A stretch of DNA of 64,000 nt from Streptomyces barringtoniae (GCF_020819595.1 NZ_JAJHNP010000008.1:186001-250000), one strand, 5' to 3'. Shown: positions 17,490 through 27,997, counted from the first letter of the stretch. A program made the numbers and translations. The notes: generated by a model not told the origin, from the sequence alone.

Positions 17490-18224
17490 TCAGACCAGCC
17501 GGCGGGCCGCCGCCCAGCGGGTCAGTTCATGGCGGTTGGACAGCTGGAGCTTGCGCAGGACCGCCGAGACATGGGACTCGACCGTCTTCACCGAGATGAA
17601 CAGCTGCTTGGCGATCTCCTTGTAGGCATAGCCACGGGCGATCAGCCGGAGCACCTCCCGCTCGCGCTGGGTGAGGCGGTCCAGGTCCTCGTCCACGGGC
17701 GGGGCGTCGGTGGAGGCGAAGGCGTCCAGGACGAACCCGGCCAGGCGCGGGGAGAAGACGGCGTCGCCCTCCTGGACACGGAAGATCGAGTCGACCAGGT
17801 CGGTGCCGGTGATGGTCTTGGTGACATAGCCGCGGGCGCCGCCGCGGATCACACCGATCACGTCCTCCGCCGCGTCCGACACGGACAGCGCGAGGAAACG
17901 CACGGGCCGCTCGGCGTCCGCCATCAACGCCGCGCACCGGCGCAGCACTTCGACGCCACCGCCGCCCGGCAGGTGCACGTCGAGGAGGACCACCTCGGGC
18001 CGGGTCGCGGTGATGACCGTGACCGCCTGATCGACGTCCGCGGCCTCCCCGACCACCTCGACACCGGTCTCGGCGGTCTGCCCGATCTCGGCCTGGACAC
18101 CGGTGCGGAACATCCGGTGGTCGTCCACCAGCACCACCCGTACGTGCCGTCCGCCCGCGCCGCCGTCGGCAGCCCCGGAACCGGCCCCCTCGGGGGTGCC
18201 CGCCGTGCCGTTCGCCTCGCTCAT
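17490..18224 (-). CDS. LuxR-family response regulator
   Basis: A 244-residue NarL/FixJ-type regulator. The receiver domain has the acidic pair in LVDDHRMF, phospho-acceptor Asp in VVLLDVHLPGG at about residue 85, and Lys in GYVTKTIT. The C-terminal LuxR helix-turn-helix (LTQREREVLRLIARGYAYKEI to VKTVESHVSAVLRKL) is complete. A Gly/Ala-rich leader of about 25 residues precedes the receiver. The ATG overlaps the stop of the kinase gene as ATGA, so they form a coupled two-component pair. Repeated TCAGGG motifs in the nearby divergent intergenic region are candidate targets. Confidence 0.92.
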   Translation of the reverse strand: MSEANGTAGTPEGAGSGAADGGAGGRHVRVVLVDDHRMFRTGVQAEIGQTAETGVEVVGEAADVDQAVTVITATRPEVVLLDVHLPGGGGVEVLRRCAALMADAERPVRFLALSVSDAAEDVIGVIRGGARGYVTKTITGTDLVDSIFRVQEGDAVFSPRLAGFVLDAFASTDAPPVDEDLDRLTQREREVLRLIARGYAYKEIAKQLFISVKTVESHVSAVLRKLQLSNRHELTRWAAARRLV

Positions 18225-19510
18225 GACGTCTTCTCCGCCCTCTCCATCTCCAGCTCGACCTCCGTGCCGCCGCCCGGCACCGACCGCAGCCGGGCCGTGC
18301 CGCCGTTGCGCTCCATGCGGCCGATGATCGATTCTCTGACGCCCATGCGGTCGGCGGGTATCGAGTCGAGGTCGAAGCCGGGGCCGCGGTCGCGTACGGA
18401 CACGAAGACCGTCCTCCCCTCGACTTCGGCGTAGACCTGCACGGCACCGCCCTCGCCACCGTACTTGGCGGCGTTCACCATCGCCTCACGCGCGGCCTGC
18501 ATCTGCGCGCCGGTTCTCTCGTCCAGCGGGCAGTCGCCGACTATGACGACCTCGATGGGCACACCGTGCTTGTCCTCCACCTCGGCGGCGTTGCGCCGCA
18601 CCGCCTCGGCGACCGTGTCCGGCTCGTCGGCCTCGTCCTTGCCGGTGCCCTCCGGCTTGTACAGCCAGGTGCGCAGGTCGCGCTCCTGGGCGCGGGCGAG
18701 GCGGCGCACCTCGCCCGCGTTGTCGGCGTTGCGCTGGATCAGCGTGAGGGTGTGCAGCACGGAGTCGTGGACGTGGGCGGCGACCTCCGCTCGCTCCTGG
18801 GCGCGGATGCGCATCAGGCGTTCCTCGGACAGGTCCTGGGTCATGCGGACCAGATACGGGCCGGCGAGGAGCGTGATGCCGACGATGACGGCGAGGGCCG
18901 CCTGGAGGACCGCGCCGAGATGGGCGGCCGAGCCCTGCAGCACGAAGACGGCGGACACACCGGCCGTGACGAGCAGGACGCCGCCGGCCGCGCGCAGCAG
19001 GGTGAGGGTGCGGCGCCGGCGTCCGACCTCGACCCAGCGGGCCCGGCGGGCGTTGTCCGCCTGGCGCCAGACGAGCGCGACACCGGCCGCGACGAGGACG
19101 GCGGGCAGCAGATAGGCCTTGGCCGCACTGGTCAGGTTCACGCTGCCCACGAACACGACGGACACGACGACCATGAGGAGCAGCGCGACGATCTGCCCGC
19201 GGTCCGGCTTGCGGGCCACGAGTCTGCGGCGGCCGCCCGGCGCGGTCTCGGTGGCGACCAACGGCGGCTTGTGCCCGCCGACGCCGCCGACGCCGAGCGG
19301 GACGAAGAACCAGAACGCCGCGTAGAGCAGCGCGCCGAGGCCGTTCGCCATGAACAGGCCGACGAAGGCGAGCCGGACCCAGATGACGGGCAGCCCGAGA
19401 TGCCCGGCGAGGCCCCGCGCCACTCCGCCGAGCCAGCGTCCGTCGCTGCTGCGGTAGAGCTTGCGCGGCGGCCGCGGGTCGTCGGCTGGCAGGCTTGCGG
19501 CTTCCGGCAT
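18221..19510 (-). CDS. PspC-domain sensor histidine kinase
   Basis: A 429-residue membrane kinase. An N-terminal PspC domain (LYRSSDGRWLGGVARGLAGHL, about residues 18-75) is followed by about four further hydrophobic helices, a HisKA_3 dimerisation helix with phospho-His in AHVHDSVLHTL, and an HATPase domain with N box EAMVNAAKYGG and G box DRGPGFDL. PspC fused to a kinase marks the actinobacterial branch of the Lia/Psp envelope-stress systems. The start is ATG 19510, with no good SD and GACCAT upstream, suggesting a leaderless mRNA; an in-frame ATG at 19546 is possible. It is divergent from the PspC protein at 19722. Confidence 0.88.
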   Translation of the reverse strand: MPEAASLPADDPRPPRKLYRSSDGRWLGGVARGLAGHLGLPVIWVRLAFVGLFMANGLGALLYAAFWFFVPLGVGGVGGHKPPLVATETAPGGRRRLVARKPDRGQIVALLLMVVVSVVFVGSVNLTSAAKAYLLPAVLVAAGVALVWRQADNARRARWVEVGRRRRTLTLLRAAGGVLLVTAGVSAVFVLQGSAAHLGAVLQAALAVIVGITLLAGPYLVRMTQDLSEERLMRIRAQERAEVAAHVHDSVLHTLTLIQRNADNAGEVRRLARAQERDLRTWLYKPEGTGKDEADEPDTVAEAVRRNAAEVEDKHGVPIEVVIVGDCPLDERTGAQMQAAREAMVNAAKYGGEGGAVQVYAEVEGRTVFVSVRDRGPGFDLDSIPADRMGVRESIIGRMERNGGTARLRSVPGGGTEVELEMERAEKTS

Positions 19511-19545
19511 GCCAACGATGGTCACATGCCCGGCGGGGCCAGGCA

Positions 19546-19676
19546 TCAGGGTCGGCCCCCGAGACGCCCCTGATCTTCCTCGGGGGCGGGTCGGGGAGCG
19601 CCGGGCGGGGGTGGTTGCGTGCGGCTCGAACGGTTCCCCGCCTCGTCTCAGGGCCGATTTCAGGGTTCGGCCAGGG
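19546..19676. promoter_or_regulatory. TCAGGG repeat array between divergent PspC genes
   Basis: Three direct repeats at helical spacing, TCAGGG 19648-19653, TCAGGG 19660-19665 and CCAGGG 19671-19676, lie 46-74 bases upstream of the PspC protein start. A fourth TCAGGG (19546-19551) faces CCCTGA (19568-19573) near the kinase start. This layout is typical of response-regulator binding sites. The assignment to the adjacent regulator is inferred. Confidence 0.45.
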
Positions 19677-19721
19677 TCGTCCCGACTGCCGCGGCGGCGG
19701 CCGGGCCGTCACCATGGACGC

Positions 19722-21179
19722 ATGACGGATCACGAGCACGCCGCGACGGGTCCGGGACCCGGCACCGGCCCGCGCCCGGCACCGGGCACCGGGCCGACGG
19801 ATGCCGCGCCCGCCGCGACACAGAGGACGGGAGCGGCCGGCGTCGGCACACCCGCCGACGCACAGCAGCAGGATCAGGAGCAGCAGCCCGCCGCCGGAGC
19901 CCCCGAGCGGTTCCGGCGCGACCGCGGGCACAAGATGATCGCGGGCGTGTGCGCGGGCCTGGGCCGGCACACCGACATGGACCCTGTGATCTTCCGGATC
20001 ACCCTGGCCGTGCTGTCCGCGACCGGCGGCATCGGCCTCATCTTCTACGGCTTCGCCTGGCTGCTGGTGCCGTACGAGGACAAGGAGGAGAACGAGGTCC
20101 GCAAGCTGCTGACGGGCCGGGTCGACGGCCAGGCGCTGGCCGCCGTGCTGTTCGCCCTGGTCGGCTGCGGCATCTTGCTGACCATGCTGAGAAACGGCGG
20201 GGTGCTGGCCTTCGCCGTGGTGCTCTCCCTGCTGCTGGCCGGCGCCGGGTACTGGTCGCGGCGCCGCGGCGCCACCGACCCCGACCCGCTCGCCGCCCAG
20301 GCCGCGGCCGACGCGCCGCCGGAGGCCCAGGCGCCGCCGGTCGTCACCGTCTACCCGTCGTGGTGGCGGGACCCGATCGTCAAGGACGGCAGCCATGTCG
20401 GCGGCACCGGTTATCTGTGGGGGCCCGGCGACGCCCGCGACCGGGACCTCACCTCGGTGGTCGACGTCGGCATCGCCACCCCCTGGACCCACCCCGGCCA
20501 CCAGGGCTCCATACAGCCGCGGCCCAGTGCGCCCCCGAGACCGCGCGGCCCGCGCTGGATCGGCGGCTGGGTGTTCCTGCTCGCCCTGGTGGCGGGCGGC
20601 CTGGGTACCCGGCTGACCTGGGACACGCACCCGCTGGGCACCAGTCTGCAGACCGGTCTGGCGTGTGCGCTGGCGGTGTTCGGCCTGGGCGTCATGATCA
20701 GCGCGTTCCTGGGCCGGACGGGAGCCGGGACAGTCTTCCTGGCGATCGTCACAGCCGCGCTGCTCGCCGGAGCGGCGGCCATGCCCAAGGACATCACCAC
20801 CCACTGGAGAGACACCTCCTGGACGCCCGCCGCGACGGCGCAGGTACGGCCGGCGTACGACCTGGGCACCGGGCGCGGCACGCTGGACCTGAGCCGGGTG
20901 CGTCCGGGCAAGGGGCGGACGGTCGCGACGGACGCCCACGTGGGTGCGGGACAGCTGAAGGTGATCGTGCCGGCGGACGCGACCGTCCGGATGAACATCG
21001 AGGTGGGCGTCGGCGACATCCGGTTGCCCGGGGACAGCAGGAAGGACGTGGACGTGCAGCCGCGCAGGCTCAAGAACGTGACGCTGGCGCCGGCCAAGGG
21101 TGCCAAGGACGCCGGCACGCTGGACCTCACGCTGAGGGTCGGTGCGGGACAGGTGGAGGTCGATCGTGCTGCGTCATGA
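19722..21179 (+). CDS. PspC domain protein with LiaF-like C-terminal domain
   Basis: A 485-residue membrane protein. After about 65 low-complexity residues comes a PspC domain (RDRGHKMIAGVCAGLGRHTD, about 67-130), then several hydrophobic helices, and a C-terminal beta-rich domain of about 110 residues (GTLDLSRVRPGKG, VHVGAGQLKV-like and VGVGDIRLPGD repeats) resembling the LiaF/toastrack domain. LiaF proteins restrain or tune their kinase, so this is probably the regulatory partner of the divergent PspC kinase. ATG 19722 follows CACCAT by six bases; probably leaderless. The next small gene overlaps its end. Confidence 0.82.
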   Translation: MTDHEHAATGPGPGTGPRPAPGTGPTDAAPAATQRTGAAGVGTPADAQQQDQEQQPAAGAPERFRRDRGHKMIAGVCAGLGRHTDMDPVIFRITLAVLSATGGIGLIFYGFAWLLVPYEDKEENEVRKLLTGRVDGQALAAVLFALVGCGILLTMLRNGGVLAFAVVLSLLLAGAGYWSRRRGATDPDPLAAQAAADAPPEAQAPPVVTVYPSWWRDPIVKDGSHVGGTGYLWGPGDARDRDLTSVVDVGIATPWTHPGHQGSIQPRPSAPPRPRGPRWIGGWVFLLALVAGGLGTRLTWDTHPLGTSLQTGLACALAVFGLGVMISAFLGRTGAGTVFLAIVTAALLAGAAAMPKDITTHWRDTSWTPAATAQVRPAYDLGTGRGTLDLSRVRPGKGRTVATDAHVGAGQLKVIVPADATVRMNIEVGVGDIRLPGDSRKDVDVQPRRLKNVTLAPAKGAKDAGTLDLTLRVGAGQVEVDRAAS

Positions 21180-21375
21180 GTTCCAGCCCGGGAAGCTGGT
21201 CGCCGGGCTCTTCCTCACCGCCACCGGGGTGGTCTTCGCGGGGGATGCGGGCGGCCTGTGGGAGACGCCGTGGTTCGCGGTCGTGCCGCTGATCGTGGGC
21301 GGCCTGTTCCTCGCCGGTGCCACGGCAGCCGTGGCCCGGGGCATACGCAGACGGGGCGACGCCGAGAGCGGCTGA
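21166..21375 (+). CDS. Small membrane protein
   Basis: A 69-residue protein with two hydrophobic helices (LVAGLFLTATGVVFAGD and FAVVPLIVGGLFLAGATAAVA) and a basic C-terminus (RGIRRRGD). GTG 21166 has GGAGG six bases upstream and lies inside the end of the PspC gene, giving a 14-base overlap, so it is co-translated with that gene. Likely an accessory subunit of the envelope-stress module. Function unknown. Confidence 0.75.
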   Translation: MLRHEFQPGKLVAGLFLTATGVVFAGDAGGLWETPWFAVVPLIVGGLFLAGATAAVARGIRRRGDAESG

Positions 21376-21496
21376 CCTTCGCGGTCCGGCGGGCTGGTGG
21401 GTGTCCGGCCATCGGTGAGGTCCGGCCGTCGGCCGAGCGGTGGCGGTGGCGCCCCCGCTCGGCCCGCGGGATCATCACCGCGCTGTCGCGGAGCGC

Positions 21497-22027
21497 TCAG
21501 CGGTAGCCGCCCAGTCGCTGTCCGCGGCGGGCTCGCCAGGCCGCGTCCACGGAGAGGTAGGGGGCGCCGGCGAGGATCAGGGGGATCCAGGCCATGAAGT
21601 AGGCGAGGTCGTTGCCGTAGTAGTAGGGGGTCGTCGACCAGCTCACCGTCATCCACAGGCTGAACGAGATCAGCGCGCCGCCGAGCGCGGCCAGCCGGCC
21701 GAGCAGACCGAGCAAAGTGCCGATGCCGACGGCCAGTTCACCGAGGGCGATGGCGTAGCCGAAGCCGACCGGGGCCTTGAGGGCCAGGTCGACCAGGGCC
21801 GGGATGGCGGCGGAGTCGCGGGCCGAGCGCATGGTGTCGCCGATGGATCCGGCCCCGCCGGACTTCAGGAAGGAGCTGCTGGTGAGCTTGTCCAGGCTGG
21901 CGTAGATGAAGGTGACGCCGAGGAAGACGCGCAGGGGCAGCAGGGCGTAGTGGGCGGCGGTGTCCCGCCAGCCGCCCGGGCCGTTCAGCCGGTTCATGTG
22001 CGTGTCCGTACGAATGCCGTGAGTCAT
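21497..22027 (-). CDS. DoxX family membrane protein
   Basis: A 176-residue protein with four hydrophobic helices and the DoxX layout: LLPLRVFLGVTFIYASLDKL opening the first helix, then GFGYAIALGELAVGIGTLLG and LAALGGALISFSLWMTVSW. DoxX proteins occur in thiol/oxidative-stress complexes and as subunits of quinone-linked enzymes. The start is ATG 22027 with GAGGGCGG nine bases upstream. Confidence 0.82.
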   Translation of the reverse strand: MTHGIRTDTHMNRLNGPGGWRDTAAHYALLPLRVFLGVTFIYASLDKLTSSSFLKSGGAGSIGDTMRSARDSAAIPALVDLALKAPVGFGYAIALGELAVGIGTLLGLLGRLAALGGALISFSLWMTVSWSTTPYYYGNDLAYFMAWIPLILAGAPYLSVDAAWRARRGQRLGGYR

Positions 22028-22082
22028 CGTCGTAAACCGCCCTCTCGCCCGCCGTCCCGCCCCTCACTTGACCATACGTACG

Positions 22083-22345
22083 GCAAGAGGGCGCAGTTCA
22101 ATCCCAACCCGGATGTTTTTCCGGATTTCGGCACCTCGTGGGAAGAGGCCGGAGAGGGCCGTCGGATCTTGTCCGGATGCGGGCCAGGAGGGGGTGGTGA
22201 TGTTGAGGCTGGGCAGGCCGTGGCCGTGCTCGTCGTACGCGTCGAGCAGGTGCCGCTACCACTCGGGGGTGGAGGAGCCGGAGAGCAGCTCCAGGAGGAC
22301 TGGGGCTGCGGGGCGCTTCCCGGCGTCCGGCGGCGGCTGCCGGTG
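22083..22345 (-). pseudogene. Possible decayed gene fragment with internal stop
   Basis: The 379-base gap 22028-22406 lacks an intact gene, but one - strand frame reads like protein. It includes LLELLSGSSTPEW, then TAG at 22258-22256, then RHLLDAYDEHGHGLPSLNIT. Continuity across the stop (TAC to TAG would restore Tyr) suggests a degraded coding sequence. I found no start codon and do not recognise the family. The left end also holds the DoxX promoter region (TATGGT-like -10 near 22072). Confidence 0.3.
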
Positions 22346-22406
22346 CGGAGCGGCCGGTATCACCGCCAGGACTCTGCCGCTCACCGGCCGGCCGCTCCCC
22401 CGCCGC

Positions 22407-23687
22407 TCACTCGGTGACCTGGACGATACAGCGGTTGGTCGCCACCCCGGCCGCGGTGACCACCTGCACCTCCACCGCGCCGGGCTCGACCTCGGCCGGT
22501 ACGGGCACGGTCAGGGCGCTGTCGGTGGGGTTGCTGAAGCCGCCGGTGACGGGGACCAGCGGGACGTGCACGTCGACGCTGCCGATGCGGACCACCATGC
22601 GGGAGAGCCGGTCGGCACTGTGGGCGCCGGGCGGCACGAAACCGGCGCCACGGATCTCGATGTCGTCGCCGGTACGGATCGGCCCGTCCAGGTCGCCGGG
22701 TTCACGGGCGCGGACCACGGAGAGGACGACCGGACGGCCGCCCTCGGTGTACTTGCCGGCCAGGTAGGTCAGAGCCGAGATCAGCACCACCACGCCCAGC
22801 CCCCAGGGCAGGTCGGGCAGCTGGTCGGGGCGGCGGGCCAGCCGCACGGCGGCGAACAGCAGGGCGACGGCACTGATGGCGACGTACTGGATGTCGGTGA
22901 AGGCGCCCCGCCCGGAGTCGTCGGTGAGCAGGTCGGCTGCGCGCGGCCGGTGCGCCGGCACCTTCTGCAGCCGCTGCGCCAGGATGCGCAGACCCACGAC
23001 CCGGCGGACCAGCACGGCGATGCCGCACACCACGGCGAGGACGGTCACCACGCCCGCGCCGCGCGCGAGGTCGAGGCCGGAGATCAGGGCGTCGCGTTCG
23101 GCGTGGTCGGAGGCGGCTGCCAGGCGGACGGCCAGCAGCAGGACGGCGTAGCCGACGAACAGCACCCAGCAGGTGGCGACCGTACGGGAGGTGGACATCC
23201 GGTTGTCCTCGCCGATCACCGGGGCCAGCGCCCCGCCGCGCGCCCGGTGCAGCAAGGAGGCGGCGCTGAGCACACCGGCGACGGCGAGCGCGGCGGCCAG
23301 GGCCGCGGTGCGGGCGCCGGTCCAGCCCGCGCCGACCGCGGTGAGCGCCTCACCGAGCAGCAGCGCGACCACCGCGCCCCACACGACGCACACCGTGCGC
23401 AGCCACAGGCGGGCGAGCCAGGCCTCGCCCTCGGCACGGCCGCGTGCGGCGACGGCCTCCGCCCGCTGGGTCAGCTCCTCGGAGACCCACTGGCGGGACG
23501 CCGAGGCCGAGTGCGCCACGGCCGCCGGCAGACCCTGCCCGGCCGCGAACTCGTCCCGTCGGCGCAGGAACGCGGCGACGGCCCGCCGGTGCCCCTCCCG
23601 GGCGCCGTGCGGGCAGTCCCCGCAGGTGCAGCTGCCCTCGTGGATCCCCTCGGCACCCGTGCCCTGTCTCGCCTCCTGCACCGCCAC
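22407..23687 (-). CDS. Membrane protein with Cys-rich N-terminus and Ig-like C-terminal domain
   Basis: A 426-residue protein of unknown function. Near the N-terminus is CTCGDCPHG, three cysteines and a histidine that could bind metal. Six or so hydrophobic helices follow between about residues 80 and 300. The last ~100 residues form a beta-rich module (TGDDIEIRGAGFVPPGA ending NRCIVQVTE) resembling an IPT/TIG or Ig-like fold. I chose GTG 23687, with GGAAGG about 12 bases upstream; GTG 23681 is nearly as good, and the longer frame to 23939 is Arg-rich and unlikely. It is divergent from the DUF4429 gene. Confidence 0.65.
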   Translation of the reverse strand: MAVQEARQGTGAEGIHEGSCTCGDCPHGAREGHRRAVAAFLRRRDEFAAGQGLPAAVAHSASASRQWVSEELTQRAEAVAARGRAEGEAWLARLWLRTVCVVWGAVVALLLGEALTAVGAGWTGARTAALAAALAVAGVLSAASLLHRARGGALAPVIGEDNRMSTSRTVATCWVLFVGYAVLLLAVRLAAASDHAERDALISGLDLARGAGVVTVLAVVCGIAVLVRRVVGLRILAQRLQKVPAHRPRAADLLTDDSGRGAFTDIQYVAISAVALLFAAVRLARRPDQLPDLPWGLGVVVLISALTYLAGKYTEGGRPVVLSVVRAREPGDLDGPIRTGDDIEIRGAGFVPPGAHSADRLSRMVVRIGSVDVHVPLVPVTGGFSNPTDSALTVPVPAEVEPGAVEVQVVTAAGVATNRCIVQVTE

Positions 23688-23877
23688 GACCGGCGCCCGC
23701 CTTCCCCACGACCTTCCGGCACGGCGGACGGGCCCTCGGTGGAAGGACTCGCCGCCGCGCAACTGCCCTGCGTCGAAAGCGAATTGTGCCCTACGCCGGG
23801 CCGTCCGGGGTCCTCGGACCGGGTCACGGCGGGTGAAGTACGGGCCGCCGTGTTGACCCGGCTGCGAGAATTTCCGT

Positions 23878-24765
23878 ATGGCCGAGATCATCCAGCGGGA
23901 CGGGACCTGGGCCTTCGACGGCAGCACGATCCGGATCACCCCCGGACTGCATCGCTGCGTTCCGCTGTTCCGGCAGACGTACGGGGAGATCTCCGTGCCG
24001 CTGGAGGCGGTCTCGGAGGTGGTCTGGGAGCCCGAGCGCAGGCGTGGCCGGCTGCGGATGCGGCTGCGCGAGGGCGCCGACCCGTTGTTGCAGGCGACGG
24101 GCGGGCGGCTGCCGGACCCGGCCGACCCCTACCGGCTGACGGTGGACGCGGACCGCGGCGGCGTCGCGGAGTACGTCGCCGAGGAGATCCGGCACGCCCT
24201 GCTCCTCGACCGGATCCCCAAGGAACCCACGGCCGCCTATCTGCTGCCGGGTCCGCCGGTGCCGGTGTCCGTGCGGTCCTCCGACGGCACGGTGTCCTTC
24301 GACGGCACACAGGTGCGCATCGACTGGGCCGACACCTCCGACCGGGTCAAGCGCGCGACCGGCCCGCGGATCATCGCCCTCGGCGACCTGGTGCAGGTGG
24401 AGTGGCTGCCCAACTCCGGGTACGAGGACGGCTTCCTGCGGTTCGTGACCCCGGAGACGGTGTTCTCCAAGCTGCCGCCCGAGCGGGACCCGTACACCCT
24501 GGACCTGTGGGGCAGCGTGCGGCGCGATCTGCTGACCGCGCTGGTCGCGACGGCCGTCACCGCCCGGCTGCCGCATCCCTCCACCCGCACGGGCGGCGCC
24601 TACGGCGGCCGGGACCGGCAGCGCTCGGCCGTACCGGAGCGGGCCGACCACCACGACGTGCTGCTGCGCCGGCTGCGGGAGTTGGGGGAGCTGCACCGGG
24701 ACGGGGTGCTCACGGACGAGGAGTTCGCGATGACCAAGGCCGCAGTGCTCAGAGGCTTCGGCTGA
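23878..24765 (+). CDS. DUF4429 protein with C-terminal SHOCT motif
   Basis: A 295-residue protein containing two DUF4429 repeats that share a pattern: GTWAFDGSTIRITPG at the start and GTVSFDGTQVRIDW at about residue 138. Each is followed by a charged beta-rich segment (VSEVVWEPERRRG; LVQVEWLPNSGYEDG). It ends with a SHOCT-like helix, LLRRLRELGELHRDGVLTD, a short module often found at the end of membrane-associated or DNA-binding proteins. No signal peptide or TM helix is present. Function unknown. Confidence 0.8.
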   Translation: MAEIIQRDGTWAFDGSTIRITPGLHRCVPLFRQTYGEISVPLEAVSEVVWEPERRRGRLRMRLREGADPLLQATGGRLPDPADPYRLTVDADRGGVAEYVAEEIRHALLLDRIPKEPTAAYLLPGPPVPVSVRSSDGTVSFDGTQVRIDWADTSDRVKRATGPRIIALGDLVQVEWLPNSGYEDGFLRFVTPETVFSKLPPERDPYTLDLWGSVRRDLLTALVATAVTARLPHPSTRTGGAYGGRDRQRSAVPERADHHDVLLRRLRELGELHRDGVLTDEEFAMTKAAVLRGFG

Positions 24766-24796
24766 GCGGGCCCGGCCTGCCCGCCGGGGCTTCGCG

Positions 24797-25591
24797 TCAG
24801 CTGAGCAGGTCCGGCTCGCTGCGGCTGATGTCCTGCCACAGGGGCTGGTAGTTGATCCAGGCCACCAGGTCGCCGCCGAGCTGCTCGCGGGTGGCGACGG
24901 CCGGCTTGTGGTCGATGAGGACCGGGCGTCCGGCCGCCTTCGCCGTCAGCTGCACCTGGCAGGAACGCTCCATGGACAGGAACCACCAGGCGGCGGCGTC
25001 CACCGAGTCGCCGACGGTGAGCAGTCCGTGGTTGCGCAGCACGAGCGCCTTGCGGGAGCCGAGGGCCCCGGCGATCCGGCGGCCTTCCTCGACGTCGACG
25101 GTGACGCCGGTGTAGGCGTCGTAGAGCGCCACGTCCTCGTAGAAGGCGCAGCTCTCCTGGGTGATGGGGTCGATCAGCTCGCCGAGCGCGGCGAGGGCAC
25201 GGCCGTACACGGAGTGGCAGTGGGCGACGGCGACGACGTCCGGGCGGGCGGCGTGGACCTGGGCGTGCACGGTGAAGGCGGCCTGGTTGACGTGGTAGCG
25301 GCCCTCGACGACCTGCCCGTCCTGGTTGGCGAGGACGAGATCGCTGACGGTGACGTGCTTGAACGGCATCCCGAAGGGGTTGACCCAGAAGCAGTCGGTG
25401 AACTCCGGGTCGCGGGCGGTGATGTGCCCCGAGACCCCGTCCTCGAGCCCGGCCCGCCCGAAGATCCGCAGCGCACCGGCGAGCCGCTCCTTCCGGTGCC
25501 GGCGCTCGTCCTCCACCGAGTCGAACATCGGCGGCATGGCGAAGCGCAGCTGATCGGTGGGCAGCGGCAGGGGCGGGGTGGGCCCGTGCAT
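24797..25591 (-). CDS. Class II aldolase/adducin family protein
   Basis: A 264-residue cytoplasmic protein of the class II aldolase/adducin family. Zinc ligands are the histidines of VAHCHSVYGRAL (about residue 123) and NHGLLTVG (about 195). SGHITARDPEF and WVNPFGMPF form the substrate pocket region. Catalytic members cleave phosphorylated sugars such as fuculose-1-phosphate. The closest pattern here is the broad group with RNHG that includes decarboxylases, so the substrate is uncertain. ATG 25591 has GGAGG four bases upstream. Confidence 0.82.
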   Translation of the reverse strand: MHGPTPPLPLPTDQLRFAMPPMFDSVEDERRHRKERLAGALRIFGRAGLEDGVSGHITARDPEFTDCFWVNPFGMPFKHVTVSDLVLANQDGQVVEGRYHVNQAAFTVHAQVHAARPDVVAVAHCHSVYGRALAALGELIDPITQESCAFYEDVALYDAYTGVTVDVEEGRRIAGALGSRKALVLRNHGLLTVGDSVDAAAWWFLSMERSCQVQLTAKAAGRPVLIDHKPAVATREQLGGDLVAWINYQPLWQDISRSEPDLLS

Positions 25592-25731
25592 AGGTCCTCC
25601 AGCACTGGGATTGCCGTACGCGCCGGAAGTTACCGCCGGTCAGCGCAAAAGGGCAGAGCTGTTTTGTAAAGATGACGTACGCGACGGATACAGGACAGAG
25701 GATGTCGGGTTTGCCGGTGAGACTGGCGCGC

Positions 25732-26205
25732 ATGACATCTGTGAACTGGGCGGGCTTCGCCGCCGCCGAACCCGGGCCGGCGCGTCTCGTCGAGGAGCGT
25801 TTCGGCGCCTTCCGCCATCACGTCCTCGCCACCCTGCGCAAGGACGGCTCGCCGCGCACCTCCGCTCTGGAGGCCGACTTCCGCGGCGGCGAGCTGTGGC
25901 TCGGCATGATGGCGGGCTCGCTGAAGGCCCTCGACCTGCGGCGCGATCCCCGCTTCGCGCTGCAGGCGAACCCGGGCGAGGGCACGGGGACGGGCGGCGG
26001 AGACGTCCGGATCGCGGGGCGGGCGTACGAGGTCGAGGGCGAGCGGAAGTCCGGTTACGCGAAAGAGGTGGAACCGCCGGAGCCGTTCCACCTCTTCCGT
26101 ACCGAGCTGACGGAGGTCGTGCGGACCTACGTCGAGGACGAGACGTACCTCGTCGTCCAGGTCTGGAAGCCCGGTATGCCCTTGCGCACGCTCAAGCGCA
26201 CCTAG
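25732..26205 (+). CDS. Pyridoxamine 5'-phosphate oxidase-fold protein
   Basis: A 157-residue split-barrel flavin or F420-binding protein. It has the family start FRHHVLATLRKDGSPRTSALE and a strand pair around LWLGMMAGSLKALDLRRDPRFALQ, typical of PNPOx-like proteins. GETYLVVQ-like strands near the end match the barrel closure. Actinobacterial members use FMN, F420 or haem; which cannot be decided by eye. ATG 25732 lacks an SD. The stop is three bases from the convergent guaA stop. Confidence 0.78.
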   Translation: MTSVNWAGFAAAEPGPARLVEERFGAFRHHVLATLRKDGSPRTSALEADFRGGELWLGMMAGSLKALDLRRDPRFALQANPGEGTGTGGGDVRIAGRAYEVEGERKSGYAKEVEPPEPFHLFRTELTEVVRTYVEDETYLVVQVWKPGMPLRTLKRT

Positions 26206-26208
26206 GGC

Positions 26209-27789
<1,581 letters not shown>

Positions 27790-27913
27790 GGGGTGCCTTG
27801 CCTTCCGGCGGTGGGGCGGGGGTCTGGTAGTACCGATTCTAACGGGGTGCCGGTGGGACAGCTCCCGCCACCGGAGGCTCCGCGCCTGGACACCGTGTGT
27901 GTCAGGGGCGTGG

Positions 27914-27919
27914 CATACT
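27914..27919 (+). promoter_or_regulatory. -10 element of the chorismate mutase leader
   Basis: CATACT ends six bases before the ATG of the leader peptide, so the leader is probably translated from a leaderless mRNA. No good -35 is visible 17-18 bases upstream. Confidence 0.45.
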
Positions 27920-27925
27920 GGCGCC

Positions 27926-27997
27926 ATGCTCGTGCACTCGACCTTCCTCTTTACCTATGGCATCCGGCCCGCCGGCTGCCACGGTCGTGCTGCTTGA
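27926..27997 (+). CDS. Candidate Phe/Tyr leader peptide
   Basis: A 23-codon frame, MLVHSTFLFTYGIRPAGCHG then RAA and TGA, ahead of the chorismate mutase gene. Codons 7-11 are TTC CTC TTT ACC TAT, putting two Phe and one Tyr within five codons; TTT and TAT are rare in this GC-rich genome. The end-product amino acids of chorismate mutase are Phe and Tyr. A strong terminator hairpin follows 25 bases after the stop. The layout is that of a ribosome-mediated attenuator. No protein-level evidence; called from layout. Confidence 0.6.
   Translation: MLVHSTFLFTYGIRPAGCHGRAA

Noticed and set aside
22068..24851. A 900-residue + strand frame across the DoxX to DUF4429 region
   Set aside because: It opposes the 22407-23687 membrane protein and overlaps the DUF4429 gene in another frame; composition is His/Gly/Arg-rich and unlike a real protein.
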